Positions 17,354-27,708 of a stretch of 64,000 nucleotides of DNA are shown here, piece after piece. Below the pieces are notes generated by a model that saw nothing but the letters and a program-made list of their open reading frames with translations, had not been told where the DNA came from and did no database searches. Positions within the stretch are counted from its first letter, which is position 1. Every line of letters begins with the position of its first letter. This DNA is from Caldimonas mangrovi (GTDB lineage: Bacteria > Pseudomonadota > Gammaproteobacteria > Burkholderiales > Burkholderiaceae_C). Made by a program: the position numbers and the translations under genes. The DNA lies in NCBI RefSeq assembly GCF_023721835.1, contig NZ_JAMKFE010000020.1, positions 29,365 through 93,364 on the forward strand, read 5' to 3'.

Positions 17354-17974
17354 ATGCCGGTGATCGTGGTGGCCAATCCGAAGGGCGGTGTGGGCAAGTC
17401 GACGCTGTCGACCAACCTCGCTGGCTATCTCGCGTTGCAAGGGCACAAGGTGATGCTCGGCGACATCGACCGGCAGCAGTCCTCGCGCACCTGGCTGTCG
17501 CTGCGCCCGCAGGCGGCGCGCCCCATTGCCAGCTGGGACGCCACGCACGACGACGTCGTCAAGCCGCCGAAGGGCACCACGCACGTGGTGCTCGACACGC
17601 CCGCCGGCCTGCACGGCAAGCGCTTCGACGAGCTGATGAAGCTGGCCGACAAGATCGTGGTGCCGCTGCAGCCGAGCATCTTCGACATCTATGCCACCCG
17701 CACCTTCCTCGACCAAGTGCACGCGCATCGCAAGTCCGACAAGGTGCAGGTCGGCGTGGTCGGCATGCGCGTGAAGGACGGCACCATCGCGGCCGACCAG
17801 CTCAAGGCCTTCGTCGCCACGCTCGAAGTGCCGGTGATCGGCTACGTGCGCGACACGCAGAACTACATCCAGCTCGCCGCCCGCGGCCTGACGCTGTGGG
17901 ACGTGGCCCCGAGCCGCGTCGAGCGCGACCTGGAACAATGGCAGCCGATCGTCCGCTGGGTCGACCACGGATGA
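17354..17974 (+). CDS. ParA family ATPase (orphan)
   Basis: 206 residues from an ATG with a GGAGG ribosome site. Deviant Walker A KGGVGKST (about residues 9-16), switch I near LGDIDRQQSS, and Walker B VVLDTPAG. This is the short form without an N-terminal DNA-binding domain, as in MinD/ParA cargo-positioning ATPases. No parB or other partner follows; instead a MaoC-like gene begins within its stop codon (ATGA). Function could be chromosome, plasmid-derived or protein-cluster positioning. A chromosomal orphan is the simplest reading. Confidence 0.85.
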   Translation: MPVIVVANPKGGVGKSTLSTNLAGYLALQGHKVMLGDIDRQQSSRTWLSLRPQAARPIASWDATHDDVVKPPKGTTHVVLDTPAGLHGKRFDELMKLADKIVVPLQPSIFDIYATRTFLDQVHAHRKSDKVQVGVVGMRVKDGTIAADQLKAFVATLEVPVIGYVRDTQNYIQLAARGLTLWDVAPSRVERDLEQWQPIVRWVDHG

Positions 17975-18000
17975 GCGAGTCGTCTTTCCCCAAGGACCTC

Positions 18001-18456
18001 ATGAAAACCTTCGAACACCTGCAAGACCTCGCGCCGCTGGTCGGCGAATCGCTCGGCGCCAGCGACTGGATCGCCGTCGACCAGGAACGCATCGACCGCT
18101 TCGCTGAAGCGACCGGCGATCACCAGTGGATCCATGTCGACCCTGAGCGCGCCCAGGCCGGGCCGTTCGGCACGACCGTTGCCCACGGGTTCCTGACGCT
18201 CAGCCTGCTGCCGGCGTTCTTTGCGACCGGCTTCGAGGTGAAGCACTCGCGCATGGGCATCAACTACGGCTTGAACAAGGTGCGTTTCCCGGCACCGGTG
18301 CCGGTGGGCAGCCGGCTGCGGGCGCATTTCAAGCTGCTGGGCTTCGAGCCGGTCGACAACAACGGCGTGCAGTTGACGATCGAGGTGAGCATCGAGCGCG
18401 AAGGGTCGGCCAAGCCCGTGTGCGTAGCGGAGTCCGTCTCCCGCCGCTACCCCTGA
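18001..18456 (+). CDS. MaoC family (R)-hydratase/dehydratase
   Basis: 151 residues from the ATG at 18001, which has AAGGA five bases upstream and gives MKTFEHLQDLAPLVGESLG, the usual beginning of this family. The in-frame ATG at 17971, overlapping the ParA stop, would add ten residues and cannot be excluded. Hot-dog fold with the catalytic signature FAEATGDHQWIHVDPERA (Asp and His acting on the enoyl-CoA) and the FGTTVAHGFLTLSLLP helix. Likely hydrates trans-2-enoyl-CoA to (R)-3-hydroxyacyl-CoA, as in PHA or fatty-acid metabolism. Confidence 0.9.
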   Translation: MKTFEHLQDLAPLVGESLGASDWIAVDQERIDRFAEATGDHQWIHVDPERAQAGPFGTTVAHGFLTLSLLPAFFATGFEVKHSRMGINYGLNKVRFPAPVPVGSRLRAHFKLLGFEPVDNNGVQLTIEVSIEREGSAKPVCVAESVSRRYP

Positions 18457-18572
18457 AAGGGTCGACAGGGGGTGAATCCCTCTTAATGGGGGACCCGATC
18501 GACCGGTTGCCGGGTTAGCATCCTTGCCGTCGTATGGCGACTGATGATGTTGACAGGCTGTTGGAGGAGCGC

Positions 18573-19307
18573 ATGAAGGTACTGCTGGTCGATGACCATC
18601 CGCTGATTCTTTCCGCCCTCCAGAGCGTCATCCAGGGACTGGGCGACGACGTGCGGGTCGTCGGTGCCTCCAGCGGGCGCGCCGCGCGCGAGACGCTGCA
18701 ACAGGACCCCGACTACGACCTGGTGCTGCTCGATCTGCACCTGGGCGATGCCAACGGCTTCGACCTGCTGGCCGAGATGCGCCAGACCTACCCGGCGCTG
18801 CCGGTGGTCGTCATCTCCGCTTCCGATCGCACCAGCGACGTGATCCGCGCGATCGACATGGGCGCCATGGGCTTTGTGCCGAAGCGGGCCTCGAACGAAA
18901 CCCTGTTCGAGGCGCTGCGCATGGTGATGTCGGGCGGCGTCTACGTGCCGCCGATGAGCATGGGCATCGACAGCGGCGGCAGCGTGCCGGTCGAGCCACC
19001 GGCACCGCCGGGGTTCGCGCCGTCGGTCGGCGGGGTGGCGGCCCAGTCGGGCTACCAGACCCAGCCTTCGCTGGCGTCGCTGGGCCTGACACCGCGGCAG
19101 ACCGACGTGCTGGCGCTGCTGCTGCAGGGCAAGCCCAACAAGCTGATCGCCCGCGAGCTGAACCTGTCGGTTGAAACCGTCAAGGACCACGTCGCGGCGG
19201 TGTTGCGCGCGCTCGGCGTCAACTCGCGCACGCAGGCGGTGCTGGCGGTGAGCCAGATGACACAGCAACACGGAGCTTTCTCGACCTGGCGCCCCACACA
19301 GCGCTGA
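18573..19307 (+). CDS. LuxR-family two-component response regulator
   Basis: 244 residues from an ATG with a strong GGAGGAG ribosome site; an upstream in-frame ATG lacks one. Receiver domain 1-120: acidic pair Asp7/Asp8, phosphorylation site Asp54 (LVLLDLHLGD) and the conserved Lys in FVPKRAS. A roughly 55-residue Pro/Gly-rich linker is followed by a LuxR helix-turn-helix (LTPRQTDVLALLLQGKPNKL, then ETVKDHVAAVLRALGV). DNA-binding transcription regulator. It lies just before a radical SAM gene and a hybrid kinase on the same strand, and the kinase is the obvious candidate partner. Confidence 0.92.
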   Translation: MKVLLVDDHPLILSALQSVIQGLGDDVRVVGASSGRAARETLQQDPDYDLVLLDLHLGDANGFDLLAEMRQTYPALPVVVISASDRTSDVIRAIDMGAMGFVPKRASNETLFEALRMVMSGGVYVPPMSMGIDSGGSVPVEPPAPPGFAPSVGGVAAQSGYQTQPSLASLGLTPRQTDVLALLLQGKPNKLIARELNLSVETVKDHVAAVLRALGVNSRTQAVLAVSQMTQQHGAFSTWRPTQR

Positions 19308-19335
19308 GCCGCAACCGTCATCCCGCGGGGCTTGC

Positions 19336-20871
19336 ATGCGCGTCGCCATCATTGCGGTCTTCACCGACTACCACCGCCGCGGCGCGCATCATCGCGGTGG
19401 CCTGCAGCCGCAGATCGGGCCGCTGGTGGCCGCGCTGCTGCCGGACTGGTGCGACGTCGAGATCGTCAACGACACCTGGGAAGATCCGGATTGGTCGCGC
19501 AGCTACGACCTGGTCTTTCTGTCGTGCGTCCATGCCGACTTCGACCGGGCGCGCCAGATCAGCCACTACTTCCGCCGCCGTGGCGCGCGGACCGTGCTCG
19601 GCGGCGGCATGGCCAGCAACTACCCGCACCTGTGCCGCCCCTACTTCGACGCTGTGGTGGTGGGCGACCCGGAGGACACCGTGCCCCGCATCGCGGCCGA
19701 TGCCCGCGCCGGACGCCTGCAGCCGCTCTACCGGTCGGGCGGCTACGAGGCCGACAGCGTGCCGGTGCCTGCGATCGAGGGCGTCGCACACAAGCAGATT
19801 TTTCCCCTGTCGGTCGAGGCGACGCGCGGCTGCCCTTACGCGTGCGATTTCTGTGCGCTGACGGCATTGGGCACCCGTCACGAAGTGCGTCCAGTCAAGA
19901 ACGTGGTGCGCGACATCCTCGCCGGCCAGGCCACGCTGCGACAACTCGGCGTGGCGAGCTGGAAACGGCGCCTGATCGTCTTCTACGACAACAACCTGGC
20001 CGGCAACCTGAAGTGGTTCCGGGAGCTGTGCCTGGCGCTCAAGCCGCTGGACGTGCGCTGGGGTGCCTGCCTGACCTTCAACGTCATCGCCAACCGGGAC
20101 CTGCTCAAGCTGATGTACGACTGCGGCTGCCGCTCGGTCTTCGTCGGGCTGGAAACCTTCAATCCGGTCACGCTGAAAGACATCGACAAGCCGCAGAACA
20201 ACATCGGCAAGATGGCCCAGGCGATCGCGCAGGCTCGCGACGAAGGAATACTGGTCATTGGCGGGCTGATCGTCAGTCCATTGCACGACGACGCCGCGTA
20301 TATTCGCGCGTTGCCCGAGCACCTGGACCGGTGCGGCCTGCACGTCCCGAGCTTCGTGTCGTTCGAGACGCCGATCCCCGGGACGCCGTTCTTCACCCGC
20401 ATGGCGGCCAGCGAGCAGCCCATGTTCCTGCCACATGCGAACCTGTACGACTTCAGTGCCTACACGCTCGTGCTGCAGCCTCAGAAGAATCCTCTGCATG
20501 AATTCCTCGGCGCCTATCGCGAGACGATGCGACGCATCTATTCGCCGGTGAATCGCCTCGCGAAACTGGCCGACGACCTGCCCCGCCTGTTGCGCAGAGG
20601 GTCCTGGACGGCCGCTGCGCTGGACGTAGGCGACATGCACGCCACCCGGTTCGATCCCGTGCCCGGGCGAACCTTCATGGCGGGGACGGATGCCCTGCCG
20701 CCGGAAGTGATCCCCTTCGCGGACGACGATTTCGATTCGGAGTCCCACCGTCTCGATATCTGCAGCCCGACGCTCGTCTCTGACGGCGAGGGGCGCGCGC
20801 TGCCGCACTGGCGCAGCTCGCAACAGGTCTTCAACCTCGAGAGCCCCACCCGAAGAAAGATGGCCGCCTGA
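19336..20871 (+). CDS. Radical SAM protein with cobalamin-binding-like N-terminal domain
   Basis: 511 residues. The N-terminal 1-130 resembles a B12-binding fold (YDLVFLSCVHADFDRARQIS, then RTVLGGGMASNYPHL) but lacks the DxHxxG base-off motif, as is common in radical SAM class B enzymes. The cluster motif is Cys166-x3-Cys170-x2-Cys173 (GCPYACDFC). The TIM-barrel continues with the FVGLETFNP and GLIVSPLHDD strands, and the C-terminal 150 residues resemble the DUF4070-type tail of this group. It should cleave SAM to a 5'-deoxyadenosyl radical for methylation or rearrangement of an unactivated carbon; substrate unknown. Neighbours are a response regulator (28 bases upstream) and a kinase (one base downstream). 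Confidence 0.86.
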   Translation: MRVAIIAVFTDYHRRGAHHRGGLQPQIGPLVAALLPDWCDVEIVNDTWEDPDWSRSYDLVFLSCVHADFDRARQISHYFRRRGARTVLGGGMASNYPHLCRPYFDAVVVGDPEDTVPRIAADARAGRLQPLYRSGGYEADSVPVPAIEGVAHKQIFPLSVEATRGCPYACDFCALTALGTRHEVRPVKNVVRDILAGQATLRQLGVASWKRRLIVFYDNNLAGNLKWFRELCLALKPLDVRWGACLTFNVIANRDLLKLMYDCGCRSVFVGLETFNPVTLKDIDKPQNNIGKMAQAIAQARDEGILVIGGLIVSPLHDDAAYIRALPEHLDRCGLHVPSFVSFETPIPGTPFFTRMAASEQPMFLPHANLYDFSAYTLVLQPQKNPLHEFLGAYRETMRRIYSPVNRLAKLADDLPRLLRRGSWTAAALDVGDMHATRFDPVPGRTFMAGTDALPPEVIPFADDDFDSESHRLDICSPTLVSDGEGRALPHWRSSQQVFNLESPTRRKMAA

Positions 20872-20872
20872 C

Positions 20873-22696
20873 ATGCGCGACACCAAGATCCTGCCCAGTC
20901 CTCCGGAGGTCACCTTGCCGCTGGGGCAACGCGCCGATCTGCCGGATCACGTCCGCAACCTCTACGCATACACCGCCTCGAGCTTGCTGGGCAACTTGAT
21001 CGGCAGCACGGTGGTCGTGATGCTGTACGCGACCTTCGCGCCGCCCGCGATGCTGGCGTCCTGGGCCGTCACGTTCGCTTTCGTGTGGGTATACCGCGCC
21101 TGGATCGCCCGGCGCTTCGCCGCCATCCAGCTCGACCCGAACACCGACTTCACGGTGTGGCAGAAGCGCTGGAATGCAGGCGTGCTGGCGTCAGGGGCCA
21201 TGTGGGGCATGGCTGCCTGGCTCTTCTACAGCCAGGGCGACGCCATACAGCAGATCGGGCTCGTCATCACGATCTACAGCTTCTGCGTGGCGTCGGTGCC
21301 GGTCCTTGCCGAGCATCGCAAGCTGTTCCTCGCCTTTCTGGGCCTGTGCTTCGTGCCGACCATCGCGAGCATCGCGGCCGAGCGCACGCTGTACAGCTAT
21401 GAGCTGGCCGGCGTGCTGCTGCTGACGATGGGCATGACAGCCGTGCTCGGCCGCAACTACCGCCAGGCCATGGAGCGCGTGATCGAACTGAAGCTGCGCA
21501 CCGAGCAGCTGGCCGAGCAACTGCGCGTCGAGAAGGAAGCCGCCGAGGAGGCTCGCAACGCCGCCGAGGTCGCCAACCGCGCGAAGACGCAGTTCTTCGC
21601 CGCTGCCAGCCACGACCTGCGCCAGCCGCTGCACGCGGTGGGCCTGTTCGCCGAAGCCCTGCGCAACAAAAGCCGTGACGAAGAGGTGATCCAGCTGGTC
21701 AACAGCATCAACAGCTCGGTCGACGCACTGGAGGGGCTGTTCAGCGAGCTGCTCGACATCACGAAGATCGACACCGGCGCAGTGGAGAGCCGGCCGCAGA
21801 ACTTCGGGCTGCGCGAGATCTTCGCGCGGCAGCGCCTGCACTACGAGCCGATCGCGTTCGAGAAAGGGCTGGAGCTGAAGTTCAGGGGCGAGCAGCACTT
21901 CGCGTTCGCCGACCCGGTGCTGGTCGACCGCATCGTGCGCAACCTGATCTCCAACGCGATCCGCTACACCGACGACGGCGGCGTGCTGGTGTCGTGCCGG
22001 CCGCGTGGCGACAAGCTGCTGCTGCAGGTGTGGGACTCGGGCATCGGCATCCGGGAGTCCGAGCAGGAGAAAATCTTCGAGGAGTTCTACCAGGTGCAGC
22101 CGGACCAGCCGCTGCCGCCGCACCAGCGCAAGGGGCTGGGGCTGGGGCTGGCGATCGTGCGGCGGCTGGCCGACCTGATGGACGCGCCGCTGACGCTGCG
22201 CTCGCGGCCTCGGCACGGCACGGTGTTCTCGCTGGTGGTGCCGATCGGAAAGGCGCAGCGCGCGGCCGAAATGGCGCCGAGCAAGGCCCCCCTGGGGCTG
22301 ACGCTGGACCGACGGCTGATCGTCGTGGTGGAAGACGAACCGTCGGTGCGCGAAGGCCTGGAAGTGCTGCTCAAGGGGTGGGGCGCGACGGTGGCGGCGT
22401 TCGAGTCTCTGGGGGCGTGTCGTCAGTGGGCCGAGCAAGCGCACCAGCAGGGCCAGGAACCGGACCTGGCGATCGTGGACTATCGGCTCGACCACACCAG
22501 CAACGGCATCGACGCGCTGGTGATGCTGCGCGAGCAGTTCGGGCCGAAGCTGCCGGCGATCATGGTGACGGGCAGCACCACGGCGACGCTCGATGCCGAG
22601 GCACAGAAACATGACTTCCACCTGCTGATCAAGCCGGTGGTGCCGAACAAGCTGCGCTCGATGATCGCGTTCAAGCTCAATGTGAGGAGCCGCTGA
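20873..22696 (+). CDS. Hybrid sensor histidine kinase/response regulator
   Basis: 607 residues. N-terminal sensor 1-195 with about six hydrophobic segments, then a coiled-coil (about 200-235), a kinase with phospho-accepting His247 in ASHDLRQPLHA, an ATPase domain (N box NLISNAIRYTDDGG, G box GLGLGLAIVRRL) and a C-terminal receiver with Asp536 (LAIVDYRL). The sensor has no extracytoplasmic loop of size, so the signal is probably membrane-borne or intramembrane. Starts one base after the radical SAM stop and overlaps the hydrolase start (TGATG), so the three are surely co-translated. Confidence 0.9.
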   Translation: MRDTKILPSPPEVTLPLGQRADLPDHVRNLYAYTASSLLGNLIGSTVVVMLYATFAPPAMLASWAVTFAFVWVYRAWIARRFAAIQLDPNTDFTVWQKRWNAGVLASGAMWGMAAWLFYSQGDAIQQIGLVITIYSFCVASVPVLAEHRKLFLAFLGLCFVPTIASIAAERTLYSYELAGVLLLTMGMTAVLGRNYRQAMERVIELKLRTEQLAEQLRVEKEAAEEARNAAEVANRAKTQFFAAASHDLRQPLHAVGLFAEALRNKSRDEEVIQLVNSINSSVDALEGLFSELLDITKIDTGAVESRPQNFGLREIFARQRLHYEPIAFEKGLELKFRGEQHFAFADPVLVDRIVRNLISNAIRYTDDGGVLVSCRPRGDKLLLQVWDSGIGIRESEQEKIFEEFYQVQPDQPLPPHQRKGLGLGLAIVRRLADLMDAPLTLRSRPRHGTVFSLVVPIGKAQRAAEMAPSKAPLGLTLDRRLIVVVEDEPSVREGLEVLLKGWGATVAAFESLGACRQWAEQAHQQGQEPDLAIVDYRLDHTSNGIDALVMLREQFGPKLPAIMVTGSTTATLDAEAQKHDFHLLIKPVVPNKLRSMIAFKLNVRSR

Positions 22697-24636
22697 TGGC
22701 GACCCGTCCCTCCAGCGTGCGGCTCGAGTTCCTGCTCGACGATGAGCCGAGTCCCGGCGATTCGATGTTCGCTTACGCCGCTGCCTCGGCGATGCCCGGC
22801 ATTGCGGCGCTGGCCGACACGGACGAACCGGGTCCCGAGTCCAGAGCCCGTCCGGCAAGACGCCGCGAGCCGCCGAAGATCGAGACGGTCGAGGCGTGCC
22901 TGTGCGCGCACGAGGTGCTCGAGCGCTTCGAGGCGAACCGTGCGCAATGGTATTCGCCCGAGCTGGCCCCCTACGTCGAAGGCATCGACTACCTGCTGCG
23001 CCAGGAAACGCGCATGAGCGAGCACATGCACGGATTGCCGTGCACCGACCACCAGGACGTCTGGAGCCACGAGATGGTCTCGGACAGCGTGGCGAAGGAC
23101 CCGTCGGTGCAGCGGCTGCATGTGTGGCAGCCGCCGATCTGGTGGATGGCCCCCATCGTTCGCCGGCACGACAAGCCGTTGAACATGCGGCTGCCGCTGG
23201 CCGAGACGGCCGCCGAACTGGTGCAGGAGCTGTCCGAGCAGATTCCCGCCGCATGGCGCAACAAGCGTGTGGTCGTGCAGCTGGAGGTCGAAACCCGGCT
23301 GTACTGGGGTGGCTGCGCGCCGCGGGGATGGACACCGCCCGAACCGTCCGACGATGCCTCGGTCGACCGCACGCCATGGCAGCCGTGCAGCTACCGTGGC
23401 GACGGCGTCGGCTTCTCGGAGGATCTGCTCTACCTGAAGAAGGGCGAGCCCCTGTGGTTGCACGACGAGCGCTCCGCGCAGGCGCCGTTGGTGCGACGCA
23501 CGCTGCGTCCCGGTGTCGGGCTGCTGGTCGCCGTGCCGGTGTTCACTTTCGAGCTGCAGGAAAGCACGGTGGCGTGGATCAAGCGCCAGGCGATGCGCAT
23601 GTTGCGCTGGCTCGGCGTCAGGAAGACCATCGCCGACCGCGATCCGACCTTCGTGCACCGGCTCAAGGAGGACGAGACCTACTGGGCACGCACGTTCGAC
23701 CAGCCAGAGCCGACCGTCGACCAGATGCGACTGGTCGAGAAGCTGGGGGCCCGGCTTGCACCCGCCTCGCGCCCCGCGCTGGCGCATCGGCCCGAGGCGG
23801 CCGTGGCGAACTGCCATGTGGTGCTGGTGCACGGTGGCCTGAGCTCGGTGCGCGGCGGCTTCGGAGCCTGGCTCAGCGCAGACCCCGCGCCTGAAGGGCC
23901 GTGGAAGAAGATGGCGCTGCTCAACGAACACTGCGCCTGGCGCTTCGAGCACGACAGCTTCCTGCGCGTGACGCGCAACATCAACCAGCTGGTCGACGCG
24001 ATCGACCGCGACGTCATCGGCGACCAGCGTTCCGGCACGCTGGTGCTGCTGGCGCACTCGCGCGGCGGCAACGTCGCGCGCTTCGCGCTGCAGCGCTTGC
24101 GCCAGCGCTGGCCGCAGTGGCGCTTCTACGCGCTGACCGCCGGCGCCCCACACCAGGGTACCGGTGTGTTCCGCCGCATCGGCAGGCGTTGGTCAGGGGT
24201 GGCCGGGGTGGTGGGCTGGTTTCGCGATATCGCCTCCGGCGTGCTCGACAAGCAGCAGATGGTCGACCTGCTGATCCTCGAGCGCGCACTCGCCTACGAC
24301 ATCCCCCCCGGTTTCCGCGACGTGGAGCCGGCGGGCGTGGCCCGCATGGCGCGCGGCAAGGGCATGCCGGAGGGCATGTGGGTATGGGGTTCGGAATGGG
24401 GCCCCGGCGACGACAACCCGCTGGAAGAGCGGCTGTGGCGGCGCGTCATCGAGGACTGGGCAGGCTTCGAGGCCGACGGCGACGGCATCGTGCCCAAGCA
24501 GTCGGCGCTGGCCGGCCTGGTCGACGCGCTGGACGCGTCGCCGGCCTTCCATACGGCCTACTTCGAGCACCGTGCGACCGTCGAGCAGATCCGCTCGCGG
24601 CTGCAGTCGTTGCTGCAGTCGGCTCCGGGGGCCTGA
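22696..24636 (+). CDS. Large alpha/beta-hydrolase, lipase-like
   Basis: 646 residues, much longer than ordinary lipases. The first 370 residues have no family I recognise. The C-terminal third is an alpha/beta hydrolase: oxyanion region VVLVHGGLSSVRGG, nucleophile elbow LLAHSRGGN (Ser455; Ala replaces the first Gly of GxSxG), candidate acid Asp596 in GDGIVPKQ and candidate base His619 in FHTAYFEH. No signal peptide, so cytoplasmic. It overlaps the kinase gene (TGATG) and converges with panC three bases later. It may hydrolyse a lipid or ester; whether it acts with the radical SAM enzyme is speculation. Confidence 0.75.
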   Translation: MATRPSSVRLEFLLDDEPSPGDSMFAYAAASAMPGIAALADTDEPGPESRARPARRREPPKIETVEACLCAHEVLERFEANRAQWYSPELAPYVEGIDYLLRQETRMSEHMHGLPCTDHQDVWSHEMVSDSVAKDPSVQRLHVWQPPIWWMAPIVRRHDKPLNMRLPLAETAAELVQELSEQIPAAWRNKRVVVQLEVETRLYWGGCAPRGWTPPEPSDDASVDRTPWQPCSYRGDGVGFSEDLLYLKKGEPLWLHDERSAQAPLVRRTLRPGVGLLVAVPVFTFELQESTVAWIKRQAMRMLRWLGVRKTIADRDPTFVHRLKEDETYWARTFDQPEPTVDQMRLVEKLGARLAPASRPALAHRPEAAVANCHVVLVHGGLSSVRGGFGAWLSADPAPEGPWKKMALLNEHCAWRFEHDSFLRVTRNINQLVDAIDRDVIGDQRSGTLVLLAHSRGGNVARFALQRLRQRWPQWRFYALTAGAPHQGTGVFRRIGRRWSGVAGVVGWFRDIASGVLDKQQMVDLLILERALAYDIPPGFRDVEPAGVARMARGKGMPEGMWVWGSEWGPGDDNPLEERLWRRVIEDWAGFEADGDGIVPKQSALAGLVDALDASPAFHTAYFEHRATVEQIRSRLQSLLQSAPGA

Positions 24637-24639
24637 GTC

Positions 24640-26332
<1,693 letters not shown>

Positions 26333-26364
26333 GACACCGTGGAAGGGCAGCGAAGGTGGAGCGG

Positions 26365-26370
26365 ATTCTA
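26365..26370 (-). promoter_or_regulatory. Possible -10 box for panB-panC
   Basis: Minus-strand TAGAAT 32 bases before the panB ATG. Immediately upstream is a stem-loop (GCGTTGC / GCAACGC, 26379-26399) that might end the scpA transcript. No clear -35. Confidence 0.35.
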
Positions 26371-26431
26371 GCGAGCGCGCGTTGCGTTTGCTGCAACGCA
26401 CAAGACAGTGCGTTGGAGTTGCGACCCTAAC

Positions 26432-27310
26432 TCAGGCCGGCTGATAGGCCAGCCGCACGTAGATCGGTGCAAACGCCTCGGCCTGGGTCACCTCGATCAG
26501 CCGCTCGCGAGACAGTTCCAGCATGGCGATGAAAGTGACCACCAGCACCTGCGGCCCGCGGGTCGGTTCGAACAGGTCCTGGAACTCGACGAAACGCCGC
26601 CCCTGCAAGGTGCGCAGCACCATGCTCATGTGCTCGCGGACCGACAGCTCCTCACGGGTGATCTTGTGGTGCTGGGTCAGCTTGGCGCGCTTGAGAATGT
26701 CGAGCCAGGCCTCGCGCAGCTCATTGACGCTGACGTCCGGAAAGCGCGGCTTGAGCGACTGCTCGATGTAGACCTGCGCCCGCAGGAAGTCGCGGCCCAG
26801 CAGCGGCAGCTGGTCGAGCTTGGCCGCCGCCATCTTCATCTGCTCGTACTCGAGCAGGCGGCGCACCAGTTCGGCGCGCGGGTCTTCGGGTTCCTGGCCT
26901 TCCTCCGTCTTCTTCGGCGGCAGCAGCATCCGCGACTTGATCTCGATCAGCATGGCCGCCATCAACAGGTACTCGGAGGCGAGTTCCAGGTTGGTCGTGC
27001 GGATCTGGTCGACGTAGCTCAGGTACTGGCGCGTGACGTCGGCCAGCGGGATGTCGAGAATGTTGAAGTTCTGCTTGCGGATCAGGTAGAGCAGCAGGTC
27101 CAGCGGGCCTTCGAAAGCCTCGAGAAAGATCTCCAGTGCGTCCGGCGGGATGTACAGGTCCTGCGGCATCTGGAACAGCGGGGCGCCGTAGAGCCGGGCC
27201 ACCGCAACGGTGTCCACCACCTCGGGCAACCCGGCCGCGGCGATGTCGCCGGGCCCGGTGTCGGGCGAGGTCAGCTCTGGCGCGCCGGGCGCCGGCAGGT
27301 CGGTCGTCAC
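26432..27310 (-). CDS. scpA: Segregation and condensation protein A (kleisin)
   Basis: 292 residues. After a Pro/Gly-rich leader, the N-terminal winged region has the ScpA hallmark FEGPLDLLLYLIRKQNFNI, continuing DIPLADVTRQYLSYV and LEIKS-type helix ASEYLLMAAMLIEIKSRML. The C-terminal winged helix begins near VVTFIAMLELSRERLIEV. ScpA bridges the SMC dimer in chromosome condensation together with ScpB; no scpB is present in the window. It lies 24 bases after the DUF3460 gene and upstream of panBC, an arrangement I associate with Burkholderiales. Confidence 0.95.
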   Translation of the reverse strand: MTTDLPAPGAPELTSPDTGPGDIAAAGLPEVVDTVAVARLYGAPLFQMPQDLYIPPDALEIFLEAFEGPLDLLLYLIRKQNFNILDIPLADVTRQYLSYVDQIRTTNLELASEYLLMAAMLIEIKSRMLLPPKKTEEGQEPEDPRAELVRRLLEYEQMKMAAAKLDQLPLLGRDFLRAQVYIEQSLKPRFPDVSVNELREAWLDILKRAKLTQHHKITREELSVREHMSMVLRTLQGRRFVEFQDLFEPTRGPQVLVVTFIAMLELSRERLIEVTQAEAFAPIYVRLAYQPA

Positions 27311-27334
27311 TTCACGGTGCCGGGCGGGCGTGTG

Positions 27335-27544
27335 TCAGCGCGAGGAGTTCTTCGTCTGGTAGACGTAAGGCTGCTGCGGCACGCGCGCGGACTGGTACTC
27401 CGACAGGGCGTCACGGTCGAGCTCGCGGTCCCACAGCAGCGAACGGCCCTTGCGCTGCTCGTCTTCCAGCTTGGGGTTCCTGCTCTTCAGTTCCTCGATG
27501 AACTGCGTGACTTCCGACTTGTAGGGTTTCCAGAACAGAGGCAT
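27335..27544 (-). CDS. DUF3460 family protein
   Basis: 69 residues, beginning MPLFWKPYKSEVTQFIEEL, with RSLLWDRELDRDALSEY and ending near QPYVYQTK, the recognisable DUF3460 pattern. Small soluble protein, function unknown, characteristic of betaproteobacteria. First gene of the run with scpA. Confidence 0.88.
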   Translation of the reverse strand: MPLFWKPYKSEVTQFIEELKSRNPKLEDEQRKGRSLLWDRELDRDALSEYQSARVPQQPYVYQTKNSSR

Positions 27545-27587
27545 GGCAGTGGGGGCGCGGCACCGTGCCGCTGCAGTGAAGCCGACG

Positions 27588-27593
27588 ATTTTA
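27588..27593 (-). promoter_or_regulatory. Possible -10 box for DUF3460-scpA
   Basis: Minus-strand TAAAAT about 44 bases before the DUF3460 ATG, an AT-rich island in GC-rich DNA. No good -35 seen. Confidence 0.4.
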
Positions 27594-27708
27594 CCGGCCC
27601 GAGCCCCCGGGTGCGGCGAGCAGCGGTGCGCAGGATGTCACTGGCGTTCAAGACGCGGGGGGGCCGGCCGGCCTAGCCTCGGGGCGTCGTCCTTTCCGGA
27701 GCCGCTCG

